From Myxococcaceae bacterium (lineage in GTDB: Bacteria; Myxococcota_A; Polyangia; Polyangiales; Ga0077539): a DNA stretch of 64,000 bases. Location: positions 1 to 64,000 of the forward strand of contig SCUS01000195.1 of the NCBI GenBank assembly GCA_004297725.1. Reading direction: 5' to 3'. Every line of letters starts with the position of its first letter. The first letter of the stretch is position 1. The translations under genes were made by a program, and so were the position numbers. Shown here in pieces: positions 1 to 8,604 of this stretch. Under the pieces are notes generated by a model. It was not told the origin of the DNA, ran no database searches, and was given only the letters and a program-made list of their open reading frames with translations.

Positions 1-281
1 TTTCCCTCCGGCGCTGGCGTCGCTTTCGCTTCACCGTTTCGCCGTCGGGGAGGGCGGTTTTACTCGCTCTCCGTCCGCCGTCAACTCTTTCGTCGTTGCC
101 GGCTTCTTTTTTCCCTCTGTCTTCAGCACCTCTTGCGGGGCGCTTCGTCAGCGGGAGGCGTCTTCTACTCCTCTCGTTCGGGCCGTCAACATCCCTCCCG
201 GGCATCGCATTCTTTTTTCGCAAACACCTGGAAAACAAGGCGTTTCTGTTCGGATACACGGCCATGTATTCCTTCGAACGA
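1..281. other. Intergenic region at window edge, no gene seen
   Basis: This stretch is richer in T and C on the + strand than the rest of the window, with several short pyrimidine runs. Open frames crossing it on both strands have atypical amino-acid composition (very Arg, Ser and Pro rich) and look like shadows of the GMC oxidoreductase gene. I see no convincing coding sequence, RNA gene or strong hairpin. It may be the 3' flank of that gene and whatever lies left of the window. Confidence 0.4.
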
Positions 282-2735
282 TCAACCCAGCACCGAGGCC
301 CTCCCCCGCACACGCCAGGTCGTGAGCCACGGGAGCACGTCGCCCAGCGCGAAGCGCAGCGTCCCGCGCGCCACCGGGACGCCGTCCGCCGCGCGCGCGA
401 CCTCGGTCACCAGCGTGGTCATGCCCGACAGCACCGTGGCGAGGCGCACGCTCTTCTCGCCGTGCAGCGCGTACTCGACGCCGTCGTCCCCGGCGAAGCG
501 AAGGTCGTACACCAGCGTGCCCACGCGCCGCAGCGGCCGCAGCGTGAGGGTGCCCTCGCAGGGCGAGCGCAGCGCCAGGCCCTCGATGGTGGCGGCGCCG
601 TCGAGCGCCAGCACCGCCCCCTCGCGCAGCAGCGAGCGCAGCAGCGAGGCCCCGTCGCCGGCGGCCGCGCGCACGGTGAAGCTCGCCGCGACGTCGCGAC
701 CGCTCGCGAGCATCTGGCAGCGACCGCCCATGGTCTCGGTGAACTCCACCTGCGCGTCGCGCGGCGGAGGAGGAGCGCGGCGGGGCTGCGGTCGGGAGGC
801 CGAGTCCGCGGAGCGGGCGATGAAGCCGCTCGCTCGCTCGGCCAGGGCCATGATGGTCACCTGCGGGTTCACCCCGAGGGGGCCGTTGACGCACGAGCCG
901 TCCACCACGAAGAGCCCCGGCACGTCGTGGGTCTCGTGCGTGGGGCCCACCACCGAGCGCGACGGGTCGGCCCCCATGCGACAGCTCCCAAGGGGGTGGA
1001 AGGCCGCCAGCTCGAGCTGATGCGCCGCCACCGAGGAGGGCGCCTCGCGCTCGAAGCGCTCGACCTCGCGCTCGCTGCGCAGACGCTCCCAGCCCCGCAC
1101 GCCCATGTGCACCTCCCGCGCGCCGCCCGCGAGCAGCAGCCTCGCGAGCAGACCGTGACCCCGAAGGATCTTCCTGCGGTCGACGTCGTTCATGCGGTAG
1201 GTGAGCAGCGCGCTGCGGTCGGGGCCGAGCGAGACCCGACCGCGAGAGCTCTCGGCGATCATGAAGCCGAAGCAGGCCAGGTGGTCGAAGCGATCGACGA
1301 AGTCGGTCCACGCCGGGCCGACGGAGGAGACCGTCGCCGCGGCCACGTCGAGGGGCACGAAGGCCCCCTCGAAGCGGATGCCCTCGGGGGTGAACTCGTC
1401 GATGCCGTAGGACTGGGGAATGCCCTCCCAGCCGGCGATGCGCTCGTCGAAGTCGGCCCAGGCGTTGGAGGCAGGGTGCACCGTGAGGTTGCGCCCCACC
1501 TGGCCCGAGCGGTTGGCGAGGCCCTGGCGCAGCAGCATCAGCGGCGTGCCGATGGTCCCGCCGGAGAGCACGACGGTCTTCGCGAGCACCCGGATGCGAG
1601 CGCCTCCGCCCACGGCGCGCCCCAGCACGCCCACCGCGCGGCCTCCCGCGAGGAGCACCTCCTCGACGCGGCAGTGATGGGCCAGCACGGCCCCGGCGCG
1701 CATCGCCGCCGGGAGGTAGCTCACGTCGGTCGAGCTCTTCGCCCCGGTGGGACAGCCGAAGCAGCACAGCCCCTGGCCGTCGCAGCCGGGCGCGTTGCGG
1801 GCCAGCGGACCGTGCGACCAGCCGAGCGCGGAGGCCCCGCGCGCCACCACGCGGGCGCTGCCGCCCAGCACCGACGCGGAGGGGACGCCCACCTCCAGGG
1901 CCGCCTCGACCTTCGCGAAGTAGGGCTCCATCACCTCCGGGTCGAGGCCCGTGAGACCGTCCTCGAAGCGCCAGCGTCGGAGCACGTCCGCCGGGGTGCG
2001 CAGGCAGGTCCCGGAGTTGATCGTGGTGCTGCCACCCACCGTGACCCCCGTCGGCATCGCGATGAAGGTGTTGCCCACCAGGGCCCGCTGCCGCTGCATC
2101 GCGAGGCCCCGCTCCCACGCCCGGCCGCTGAAGTCCCCGCGGGAGAAGTACCCGCCCTCCTCCAGCACCACCACGGCGTAGCCCCCGCTCGCGAGCGCGC
2201 GCGCCACGGGCCCTCCGCCCGCGCCGCTGCCGACGATCACCACGTCGGCCTCGAGGGTCTCCCCGTCGGACATCTCCCGGGCGTCGAGCATCCGCTCGTG
2301 CCACCGCGGGCGCTCGTCCACCACCGGGAGCGCGCTGAGGCCCACGCGCGCCCCGAGGCTCTCCGGGGGATCGGCCGCGATCACCTGCGCCAGCTTCAAC
2401 GGCGCGGTCACCCCGCGCACCAGCCCGTGCGTCGCCACGCCCTGCGCCAGCCGGGCGAGCGTGCCCATCCGAGCGGCGATGGGCAGCGACGAGAGCCGGG
2501 CGCCCGAGAGAGGGACCGCCGCCAGGTCGAGCGCCTGGAGCGCCGCCAGCCACGCCCGGTCGGCCGATGGGCCGAAGCGCTCGAGCACGGCCTCCACCGC
2601 GTCGACGGTGCGAGCGTCGGGAGCGCGCACGTGACGCCCCGCAGGGGTCGCCGCCTCCGCGATCGCCAGCAGCACCCGCGCCTCGTCGGCCCCGATGCGC
2701 CGAACACCACCCCGCCGGTCTGACCCGTCTGCCAT
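282..2735 (-). CDS. GMC-family oxidoreductase with extra N- and C-terminal domains
   Basis: FAD-dependent glucose-methanol-choline family oxidoreductase, 817 residues from the ATG at 2735, which has a GGAGG ribosome site about 10 bases upstream. Residues 10-100 resemble the gluconate dehydrogenase subunit 3 domain. The Rossmann motif GSGAGG is at about 169-174, a Cys-rich patch (GLCCFGCPTG) is near 320, and the catalytic HPLGSCRMG segment is at about 578, followed by GVNPQVTIMALA near 619. The last 155 residues form a beta-rich domain (starting FTETMGG) that I recall from cholesterol-oxidase-like and other GMC proteins. The substrate is probably an alcohol or sterol-like lipid, inferred from the P450 and SDR neighbours. 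It reads divergently from the CrtC-like gene, and a perfect palindrome lies between them. Family assignment is firm; the substrate is a guess. Confidence 0.9.
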   Translation of the reverse strand: MADGSDRRGGVRRIGADEARVLLAIAEAATPAGRHVRAPDARTVDAVEAVLERFGPSADRAWLAALQALDLAAVPLSGARLSSLPIAARMGTLARLAQGVATHGLVRGVTAPLKLAQVIAADPPESLGARVGLSALPVVDERPRWHERMLDAREMSDGETLEADVVIVGSGAGGGPVARALASGGYAVVVLEEGGYFSRGDFSGRAWERGLAMQRQRALVGNTFIAMPTGVTVGGSTTINSGTCLRTPADVLRRWRFEDGLTGLDPEVMEPYFAKVEAALEVGVPSASVLGGSARVVARGASALGWSHGPLARNAPGCDGQGLCCFGCPTGAKSSTDVSYLPAAMRAGAVLAHHCRVEEVLLAGGRAVGVLGRAVGGGARIRVLAKTVVLSGGTIGTPLMLLRQGLANRSGQVGRNLTVHPASNAWADFDERIAGWEGIPQSYGIDEFTPEGIRFEGAFVPLDVAAATVSSVGPAWTDFVDRFDHLACFGFMIAESSRGRVSLGPDRSALLTYRMNDVDRRKILRGHGLLARLLLAGGAREVHMGVRGWERLRSEREVERFEREAPSSVAAHQLELAAFHPLGSCRMGADPSRSVVGPTHETHDVPGLFVVDGSCVNGPLGVNPQVTIMALAERASGFIARSADSASRPQPRRAPPPPRDAQVEFTETMGGRCQMLASGRDVAASFTVRAAAGDGASLLRSLLREGAVLALDGAATIEGLALRSPCEGTLTLRPLRRVGTLVYDLRFAGDDGVEYALHGEKSVRLATVLSGMTTLVTEVARAADGVPVARGTLRFALGDVLPWLTTWRVRGRASVLG

Positions 2736-2773
2736 GTGTCCATCGCCTCCTCGCGGATCGCCGCAAGAAAAGT

Positions 2774-2787
2774 TGACCATATGGTCA
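2774..2787. promoter_or_regulatory. Perfect 14-bp palindrome, probable operator
   Basis: TGACCATATGGTCA is a perfect inverted repeat. It lies 39-52 bases upstream of the GMC oxidoreductase start and 87 bases upstream of the divergent CrtC-like gene, in a local AT-rich patch. The form is typical of TetR-family operators, but no regulator gene lies in this part of the window. The half-site ATGGTC recurs in the palindrome at 8605-8623. Confidence 0.55.
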
Positions 2788-2873
2788 GTATTTTCACAAG
2801 GGCGCGGCCGTGCCATCGTCGCGCGGCGTCATGGGAGGGGCCGACGCTCCCCTCGCGACGCGGGAGAACACCG

Positions 2874-3866
2874 ATGAACCGGGACTGGTGCAACGGCTTC
2901 CGCTACGACGGCGGCGCGCGGGGTCACTACGAGAGCTACTTCCAGCGGGCCAACCACCCGACCAGGCCGCTGGCGTTCTGGATACGCTACACGGCCTTCG
3001 TCCCGAAGGGCCGGGCGGGCGACGCCGTGGGCGAGCTCTGGGCGATCTGGTTCGACGGCGAGGCGAAGAAGGTCTGCGCCGTGAAGCAGGTGGTCCCGTG
3101 GGCGAGCTGCCGCTTCGATCCGAGGTCGCTGTCGGCCGCGCTCGGCGACGCGACGCTCGACGCCGCGAGGCTCACCGGCAGCGCGAGCTCGAACGGCCGC
3201 GCCATCGCGTGGACGCTCGGCTACGAGTCCCCGTCGGCCCCGCTGCTCCTGCTCCCGGAGGCGCTCTACTCGGGCCCCTTCCCCAAGGCGAAGGCGCTCG
3301 TCGGGTCGCCGCTGGCCGTGTTCCGCGGCGAGCTGCGCGTCGACGACGAGGCGCACGCCATCGAGTCGTGGGTCGGCAGCCAGAACCACAACTGGGGTTC
3401 GCGCCACACCGACGAGTACGCCTGGGGTCAGGTCGCGGGCTTCGACGACGCGCCGGAGAGCTTCCTCGAGGTGACGACCGCGAGGGTCAAGCTGGGCCCG
3501 GTGCGAAGCCCCTGGATGACGCTCCTCGTGCTGCGTCACGGCGGCGAGGAGTTCGCGCTCAACGCGGTCGGCACCGCGCTGCGCGCCGAAGGGCGCTACG
3601 AGTTCTTCGCGTGGAGCTTCGCGTCGCAGCAGGGTGACGTCTCCATCGAGGGGCGCATCGAGGCGCCGCACGAGCTCTTCGTGGGTCTGCCCTATGACAA
3701 CCCTCCGGGCGGGCGGAAGACCTGCCTCAACACCAAGCTCGCGCGCTGCACCCTCACGCTGCGACGACCCGGGCGCGACCCGGTGGTGCTCATCACGAAG
3801 CACCGGGCGGCCTTCGAGATCCTGACCGACCGAGACGACCACCGGGTGCCGGTGCTCGGGGTCTGA
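2874..3866 (+). CDS. CrtC/AttH-like lipocalin-fold protein
   Basis: Protein of 330 residues from the ATG at 2874 (GGAG nine bases upstream). The sequence resembles the hydroxyneurosporene synthase (CrtC)/AttH/tocopherol-cyclase-like superfamily: it opens DWCNGFRYDGG, has WIRYTAFVP and ELWAIWFDGE near the start, and the mid-protein segments WVGSQNHNWG and YAWGQVAGFDD, followed by a second beta-rich half. CrtC relatives hydrate carotenoid double bonds, and AttH-like proteins often sit in lipid or natural-product loci. No signal peptide is visible. It is divergent from the GMC gene and 44 bases ahead of the acyltransferase-domain gene, so the two + genes may be co-transcribed. The reaction cannot be read from the sequence; the family call is moderate. 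Confidence 0.7.
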   Translation: MNRDWCNGFRYDGGARGHYESYFQRANHPTRPLAFWIRYTAFVPKGRAGDAVGELWAIWFDGEAKKVCAVKQVVPWASCRFDPRSLSAALGDATLDAARLTGSASSNGRAIAWTLGYESPSAPLLLLPEALYSGPFPKAKALVGSPLAVFRGELRVDDEAHAIESWVGSQNHNWGSRHTDEYAWGQVAGFDDAPESFLEVTTARVKLGPVRSPWMTLLVLRHGGEEFALNAVGTALRAEGRYEFFAWSFASQQGDVSIEGRIEAPHELFVGLPYDNPPGGRKTCLNTKLARCTLTLRRPGRDPVVLITKHRAAFEILTDRDDHRVPVLGV

Positions 3867-3910
3867 CGGGGTCGTTGACCTGTGACACCGGGCCCCTACG
3901 CTCCGGCTCC

Positions 3911-4717
3911 ATGAACCCGCTGCGCCGCAAGATGGCCATCGCCGCCTGGGACTCGCCCCGAGAGCCCAACATCTACGGCCGCATGACGCTCGACGCCGAG
4001 CCCGCGCTCGCCTACGTCGACCACCTCCGAAGGACCACCGGCGAGAAGGTCACGCTCACCACGGTGGTGGGCAAGGCCGTGGCCCTGGGACTGCGCGCGA
4101 CGCCGACGCTCAACGGCCGGCTGCGCCTCGGGGTCTTCGTGCCGCACGAGCGGGTGAACGTGACCTTCCTGGTGTCCTTCGAGGAGGGGCGCAATCTCGC
4201 GAAGGCGCGCATCGACGACCTCGACCGCAAGTCGGTGGTCGAGGCCACCATCGAGCTGCGCGAGCTCGCGGACAAGCTGCGCCAGGGGCGCGACAAGGCC
4301 TTCGACAAGAGCATGGGGCCGGTGCGGCTGCTGCCGACCTGGGCGCTCAAGCGGGTGCTCCGCGCGGTGGGCTTCGTCACCGCCGATCTCGGGCTGTCGC
4401 TCCCTTCGCTGGGCCTCGAGGCCCTCCCCTTCGGGTCGTGCGTGATCACCAACGTGGGCACCTTCGGGCTCGACGAGGGCTACATCCCGCCGACGCCCTT
4501 CGCGGGGGTTCCGCTGTGGCTGCTCATCGGCGCGGCGAAGGACGCCCCCATGGCGGTCGACGGCAAGGTGGTGGTGCGCAAGCAGCTCACGCTCACCGCC
4601 ACCATCGACCACCGCTTCATGGACGGCGCCCAGGGGGCCACGCTCGCGAAGACCATCCGTCGCGTGATGGAGAACCCATGGGAGCTCGACGGCCTCGACG
4701 GCCCTCCTGCGGGCTGA
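3911..4717 (+). CDS. Stand-alone 2-oxoacid dehydrogenase acyltransferase catalytic domain
   Basis: A 268-residue protein that is only the catalytic domain of E2-type acyltransferases (CoA-acyltransferase fold). The active-site signature HRFMDG is present, with His at about 234 and Asp at about 238, preceded by a GSCVITNVGTFG segment typical of the core. There is no lipoyl domain and no peripheral subunit-binding domain, so it cannot be a normal E2 subunit; compare the full E2 at 45109-46557. Such orphan domains occur in myxobacteria and actinobacteria, often near lipid genes, where an acyl transfer using CoA donors is plausible. The ATG at 3911 is preferred to an upstream ATG at 3875 because homology starts there. 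A strong terminator follows. Confidence 0.8.
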   Translation: MNPLRRKMAIAAWDSPREPNIYGRMTLDAEPALAYVDHLRRTTGEKVTLTTVVGKAVALGLRATPTLNGRLRLGVFVPHERVNVTFLVSFEEGRNLAKARIDDLDRKSVVEATIELRELADKLRQGRDKAFDKSMGPVRLLPTWALKRVLRAVGFVTADLGLSLPSLGLEALPFGSCVITNVGTFGLDEGYIPPTPFAGVPLWLLIGAAKDAPMAVDGKVVVRKQLTLTATIDHRFMDGAQGATLAKTIRRVMENPWELDGLDGPPAG

Positions 4718-4798
4718 GCGCTCCCGAAGGGCACGGGATAGACCGCGCCGTCACTTTCTTCGCCCGCTCCCTCCCCCGATGCTATCTATCGAAGTGCA

Positions 4799-4867
4799 GG
4801 GGCGGCCCAGCGCGATCCCACCTTCCCCCCCCCAATGGGGTCGCGCAACGGGCCGCCCCGGCTTTTA
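4799..4867 (+). terminator. Rho-independent terminator after the acyltransferase-domain gene
   Basis: Arms GGGGCGGCCC (4799-4808) and GGGCCGCCCC (4850-4859) pair over 10 bp. An inner stem, GCGATCCCA with TGGGGTCGC, adds 9 pairs counting one U-G wobble in the + strand transcript. CTTTTAT follows. In the - strand RNA the wobble becomes a C-A mismatch, so the structure is best formed by + transcripts. It lies between convergent genes. Confidence 0.75.
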
Positions 4868-6193
4868 TCCGGGCGTCGACGTGCACGCCACGAGCCGGAT
4901 GGGCCTCGCCGGCCGCGTGGTCACGCCGTTCATCACGCTCGCGATGGCGGGCCCCGGGACCCCGTCGAAGCGGTACGCCGCGAGGACGCTGCCGAGCGCC
5001 ACCTTGAGCTCGTAGCCCGCCATGGCCGCGCCCAGGCACCGCCGGGCGCCGCCGCCGTAGGGGTAGAACTCCCCGGGCGAAGGACGCCACGACAGGAAGC
5101 GCTCGGGACGAAACTCCGACGGCGACGGATAGAGCCTCGGGTCGAAGTGCGTGAGCATCACCGCGGGGCAGATCATCGTGCCCGCGGCGATGACGTGGCC
5201 GTCGAGGGTCCAGTCGCGCGCGACGCGGCGGGCCATGATCGGAACGATGGGCTGCAGCCGAAGGGTCTCGTCGCAGACCGCGCCGAGGTAGGGCAGCGCC
5301 GAGAGCGCCGACGGCTCGGGCGTGCGCCCCAGGGGGCCGAGCTCGTCGCGCAGACGGCCCAGCACCGTGGGGTTCTGATGCAGCCGGTAGAGCGCCCAGC
5401 CGAGCGTCGTGGCCGTGGTCTCGTGGCCCGCGATCACCAGGGTGCGGAGCTCGTCGAGGAGCTCGGGCTCGGGCAGCGGGGCGCCGTCTTCGTCGCGCGC
5501 CGAGAGCAGAAGCGCCAGGATGTCGTCGCGGCCCTCGGAGGCCGATCGGGCGCGGGCGATCTCCTCCCGGAGCTGATCGAGGAGGCGCCTCGTCGAGCGC
5601 TGGTAGCGATCCCACGGGCCGACTCCGCCCATCGGGCGGTGCAGCCACGGGCTGAACATCAGCCACGCCGGGAAGCGGTCGATCACCTCGGAGACCGAGG
5701 ACTGAAAGCGCTCGATGGCGCCCGGGTCGGTCAGCCCGAAGATCGCCCGCACGATCACGTCGAGCGAGAGCCTCTGGGTGCGCGGCAGCACCTCGAAGGC
5801 CTCCCCCGGAGCGACGCCCCGAAACGCCCCCCGCGCGGCCTCCGCGATCACGTCGCCGTAGGCCTTCATCCGCGCGCCGTGCAGCGGAGGGGCGAGCAGC
5901 TTGCGCTTGCGCCGGTGCCGCGCGCCTCGGGCGAGCACCACCGTCTCGTCGCCGAGGAGCGGCTCCACCACGCCCGAGGGAGGGTCCATCACGTCGGGGT
6001 CGGCGGAGAAGATCGCCGCCACGTGGCGCGGATCGCCCGTCACCACGTAGGACTCATCGAGCGTCGGCAGCACGAAGGGGTCGCCGTGCCGGTCCGCCAG
6101 CCGCCGGAGCATCCGGGCGGCGTCGTACACCAGGCCCCAGGTGTTCACCGAGCGGTGGAGCAGGTCCGCGGGCGCGGCTCCCATGGCGCTCAC
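4865..6193 (-). CDS. Cytochrome P450
   Basis: Complete cytochrome P450, 442 residues, from a GTG at 6193. Its GTGA overlaps the TGA of the upstream P450 gene, indicating translational coupling. Motifs in order: I-helix AGHETT (255-260) with the acid-alcohol pair for oxygen activation, K-helix ETLR (309-312), and haem loop YGGGARRCLG with the Cys ligand at 386. Length and motif spacing are normal for a soluble bacterial P450; no membrane anchor is seen. As third gene of the SDR-P450-P450 operon it probably hydroxylates or oxidises the same lipid skeleton as its partners. It would need a ferredoxin or flavodoxin reductase encoded elsewhere. The substrate is unknown. Confidence 0.95.
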   Translation of the reverse strand: MSAMGAAPADLLHRSVNTWGLVYDAARMLRRLADRHGDPFVLPTLDESYVVTGDPRHVAAIFSADPDVMDPPSGVVEPLLGDETVVLARGARHRRKRKLLAPPLHGARMKAYGDVIAEAARGAFRGVAPGEAFEVLPRTQRLSLDVIVRAIFGLTDPGAIERFQSSVSEVIDRFPAWLMFSPWLHRPMGGVGPWDRYQRSTRRLLDQLREEIARARSASEGRDDILALLLSARDEDGAPLPEPELLDELRTLVIAGHETTATTLGWALYRLHQNPTVLGRLRDELGPLGRTPEPSALSALPYLGAVCDETLRLQPIVPIMARRVARDWTLDGHVIAAGTMICPAVMLTHFDPRLYPSPSEFRPERFLSWRPSPGEFYPYGGGARRCLGAAMAGYELKVALGSVLAAYRFDGVPGPAIASVMNGVTTRPARPIRLVACTSTPG

Positions 6194-7539
6194 GCGACGA
6201 CCGCCGCCCTCCGGCGGTAGCGCACCATGCACGGGGGCGCGGGGCGCAGCACGCCGATGTCGTTGAGCTTCGCCGGAGCGGCCGGGTCCACCAGCGAGAG
6301 CTCGTATCGCCGCAGCAGCATGCCGAGCATGATCTTCATCTCGTTGTTCACGAAGGCCGCCGCCCAGCAGCGGTGGCCGCCGCCGCCGAATCCGACGATG
6401 TGGTAGGGCTTGTCCTCGTCGCGCTCGGGGCTGAAGCGCTCCGGGTCGTAGCGCTCCGGGTCGCGGAAGAGCGCCGGGAGGCGCTGCGAGAGCGCGATGC
6501 CCGCCACCACGAGCCACCCCTTGGGGACGTGGTAGTCGCCCGCGGTGAAGTCCTGCGCGGCGAGGCGGAGCAGCGTGTGCGTGACCGGCCGCAGCCGCTC
6601 GGCCTCCTTCACGCAGGCCTCGAGCCACGGCAGCGAGCGCAGCGAGTCGTAGTCGGGGCGCTCGTCGGGGCCGAAGACCCCGTCGACCTCCGCCACCGCG
6701 CGAGCGAGGGCGTCAGGGTGCTGGAGCAGCATCACCAGCGCCCACTCCAGGTGCCCCGAGGTGTTCTCCCGGCCGCCGAAGATGAGCCCGAGCACGAAGG
6801 TCACCACCTTCTCGTCGGGGATCGTCGGCTGGTCGAGGTAGCTCGCCGCGAGCAGCGCCTGGAGGAAGTCGTCGTGCGCGTCGGGGTTCGCCCTGCGCTC
6901 TCGCACCACCGCCCCGAGGATCTCGCGGAGCTTGCGCAGCGCGCGGTCGCGGCGGATGAAGCGCGGCAGCGGGAGGTTGGTGGGGAGCACGAACTCGAGG
7001 CCCCCCGCGAGGTCCTTGAAGAGCGACGCGAGCTCCGGGCCGAGGCGTCGGCGGAAGGGCTCGCCGAGGATCGCCCTCGCCACCACGTTCATCGTGAGCT
7101 GCTGCGAGACCTCGCAGAGGTCGAAGGTGCCATGGGGCCCGAGGGTGTCGAGCCACTCGTCGACCTCGGCGGTCATCTCGCCGACGTAGCTGCGGAGCTT
7201 CTTCCCGTGGAAGGCCGGGAGCATCACCCGCTTCTGCTCGTCGTACTCGCGCTTCGGCGCGGTGAAGAGCACCTTGTCGCCGAGGATGGGCTCGAGGAAG
7301 CTGTAGATCTCGCCCATCGAGAGCAGCGTGTCGGTGGACTCGAAGAAGAGGCGAAGCAGGTCGGGGCCCACGAGCACCACCGCGGGGTTTCTCGCGAGGC
7401 GGATGCCGAACACCGGACCGAAGCGCTGGTAGCCCTTGCGAAACAGGCCGAGCGCGTCGCGGCGGAAGTCGATCGCGTTGCCCACGAGGGGCAGCCCGGG
7501 GAGCATCGGGGGGAGAGGGAGCGAGGCGGGCGGGTTCAC
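6190..7539 (-). CDS. Cytochrome P450, CYP51-like
   Basis: P450 of 449 residues, GTG start at 7539 overlapping the SDR stop (GTGA). It begins with a Pro-rich hinge (LPPMLPGLPLVGNA). The K-helix motif is EAER (312-315) and the haem loop is FGGGGHRCWA with Cys at 391. The region from about 85 to 215 (GDKVLFTAPKREYDEQKRVM, then LTMNVVARAILG and LFKDLAGG) reads like the sterol 14alpha-demethylase (CYP51) family. The I-helix is unusual: GGRENTSG (255-262) stands where CYP51 has an AG-x-x-TS segment, so the usual acidic or His residue before Thr is Asn here. Sterol or triterpenoid demethylation or hydroxylation is plausible from this resemblance and from the coupled dehydrogenase, but orthology to CYP51 is not established. 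Confidence 0.9.
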   Translation of the reverse strand: MNPPASLPLPPMLPGLPLVGNAIDFRRDALGLFRKGYQRFGPVFGIRLARNPAVVLVGPDLLRLFFESTDTLLSMGEIYSFLEPILGDKVLFTAPKREYDEQKRVMLPAFHGKKLRSYVGEMTAEVDEWLDTLGPHGTFDLCEVSQQLTMNVVARAILGEPFRRRLGPELASLFKDLAGGLEFVLPTNLPLPRFIRRDRALRKLREILGAVVRERRANPDAHDDFLQALLAASYLDQPTIPDEKVVTFVLGLIFGGRENTSGHLEWALVMLLQHPDALARAVAEVDGVFGPDERPDYDSLRSLPWLEACVKEAERLRPVTHTLLRLAAQDFTAGDYHVPKGWLVVAGIALSQRLPALFRDPERYDPERFSPERDEDKPYHIVGFGGGGHRCWAAAFVNNEMKIMLGMLLRRYELSLVDPAAPAKLNDIGVLRPAPPCMVRYRRRAAVVA

Positions 7540-8552
7540 TTGGCGACTCCTTGGGGGGATCTGCGCGAGAGCACGCCCTGGTCGTGGAACCAGGCGTAGA
7601 TGTCCCGCACGGTGTCTTCGACGGGCCGCGGCGTGTGACCGAGCTCGCGCGCGGCCCGGGCGCCGGAGATGTGCCGGTGGCTCTGCAGCGTGCGCACCAT
7701 CTCGGGCGTGAGCAGGGCCTCGCGGCGGGTGATCCTCCCCCCGAAGGCGAGCAGGTGACCCGCGGCGTGGAAGAGCGTCGGCGGGATCACCCGGGGCTCG
7801 CGTCCGCCGACGTGGCGAATGGCGATGCGGGCCATGTCGAGGGAGGAGTTCCAGTGGCCCGGGAGGAGGTAGTTCTCTCCGCGGCGACCGCGCTCCGCGG
7901 CGGCGAGGGTGCTCTGCACGACGTCGCGCACGTCGACGAAGTGGAAGCCCCCGTGCGGCACCGCGGGCAGTCGTCGGCGGGCCACGTCGACGAAGAACCT
8001 CCCCATGCGCGAGGGCTCGTGATCGCCCGGCCCGATGACCCCGACGGGGTTGACGATCACCGCGTCGAGTCCCTGCGCGATGACCCCGCGCACGGCGGCC
8101 TCGCCCGCGGCCTTGGAGCGGTCGTAGGGCGCGTGCGTCGGCCCCGGGCGCCGGTGCTGCTCGTCGATCTCCCCGGCGGTGGGCGTGAGGTCGAAGGCGT
8201 GCACGGAGCTCATGTGCACGTAGCGCCGGACGCCCGCGCGCAGCGCCTCGGTGGCCGCGTTGCGGGCGCCGTTGACGTTGACGGCGTGCACCTGACCGTC
8301 GCGGTCGGCGTCGATGGAGATCTTCGCCGCGAGGTGAAACACCGTGTCGACCCCGCGGAAGGCGGCGCGCAGTGTCTCCGGGTGGCGCACGTCGGCGATG
8401 GCCAGCTCGACATCGAGCCCGCGGAGCGAGCGCGACGGAGCAGGGACCACCGCCCTCACCCGGTGCCCGCGGTCGAGCAGGGCGCGGAGCAGGTTGTTGC
8501 CGATGTGACCTGACGCGCCGGTCACCGCAACGAGGGCAGAAGCCGAAGTCAT
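7536..8552 (-). CDS. NAD(P)-dependent epimerase / 3beta-HSD-like dehydrogenase
   Basis: Extended short-chain dehydrogenase of 338 residues. The nucleotide-binding motif TGASGHIG is at 11-18 and the catalytic YDRSK is at 143-147, with MSSVHAF supplying the Ser. ATG at 8552. The fold matches the NAD-dependent epimerase/dihydroflavonol reductase/3beta-hydroxysteroid dehydrogenase group. It is the first gene of a tightly coupled operon with two P450s (4-bp overlaps at 7536-7539 and 6190-6193), so a product alcohol or ketone on a lipid ring is a sensible substrate. A 19-bp palindrome lies about 53 bases upstream of the start. A second, NSDHL-like member is at 61240-62253. Confidence 0.88.
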   Translation of the reverse strand: MTSASALVAVTGASGHIGNNLLRALLDRGHRVRAVVPAPSRSLRGLDVELAIADVRHPETLRAAFRGVDTVFHLAAKISIDADRDGQVHAVNVNGARNAATEALRAGVRRYVHMSSVHAFDLTPTAGEIDEQHRRPGPTHAPYDRSKAAGEAAVRGVIAQGLDAVIVNPVGVIGPGDHEPSRMGRFFVDVARRRLPAVPHGGFHFVDVRDVVQSTLAAAERGRRGENYLLPGHWNSSLDMARIAIRHVGGREPRVIPPTLFHAAGHLLAFGGRITRREALLTPEMVRTLQSHRHISGARAARELGHTPRPVEDTVRDIYAWFHDQGVLSRRSPQGVAK

Positions 8553-8604
8553 GGCGAGGATGTTCCTTCGCCCGGGGCTCGTCACGACGTCAAGGGCCGT
8601 CACA

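Noticed and set aside
96..2723. 875-residue + strand ORF across the GMC gene
   Set aside because: Antisense shadow: Arg/His/Ala-rich with no family pattern, while the - frame has clear GMC motifs and a good start.
2408..2893. Alternative 161-residue start frame ahead of the GMC gene
   Set aside because: Different frame from the GMC body, ending in Arg-rich sequence; the ATG at 2735 with GGAGG is better.
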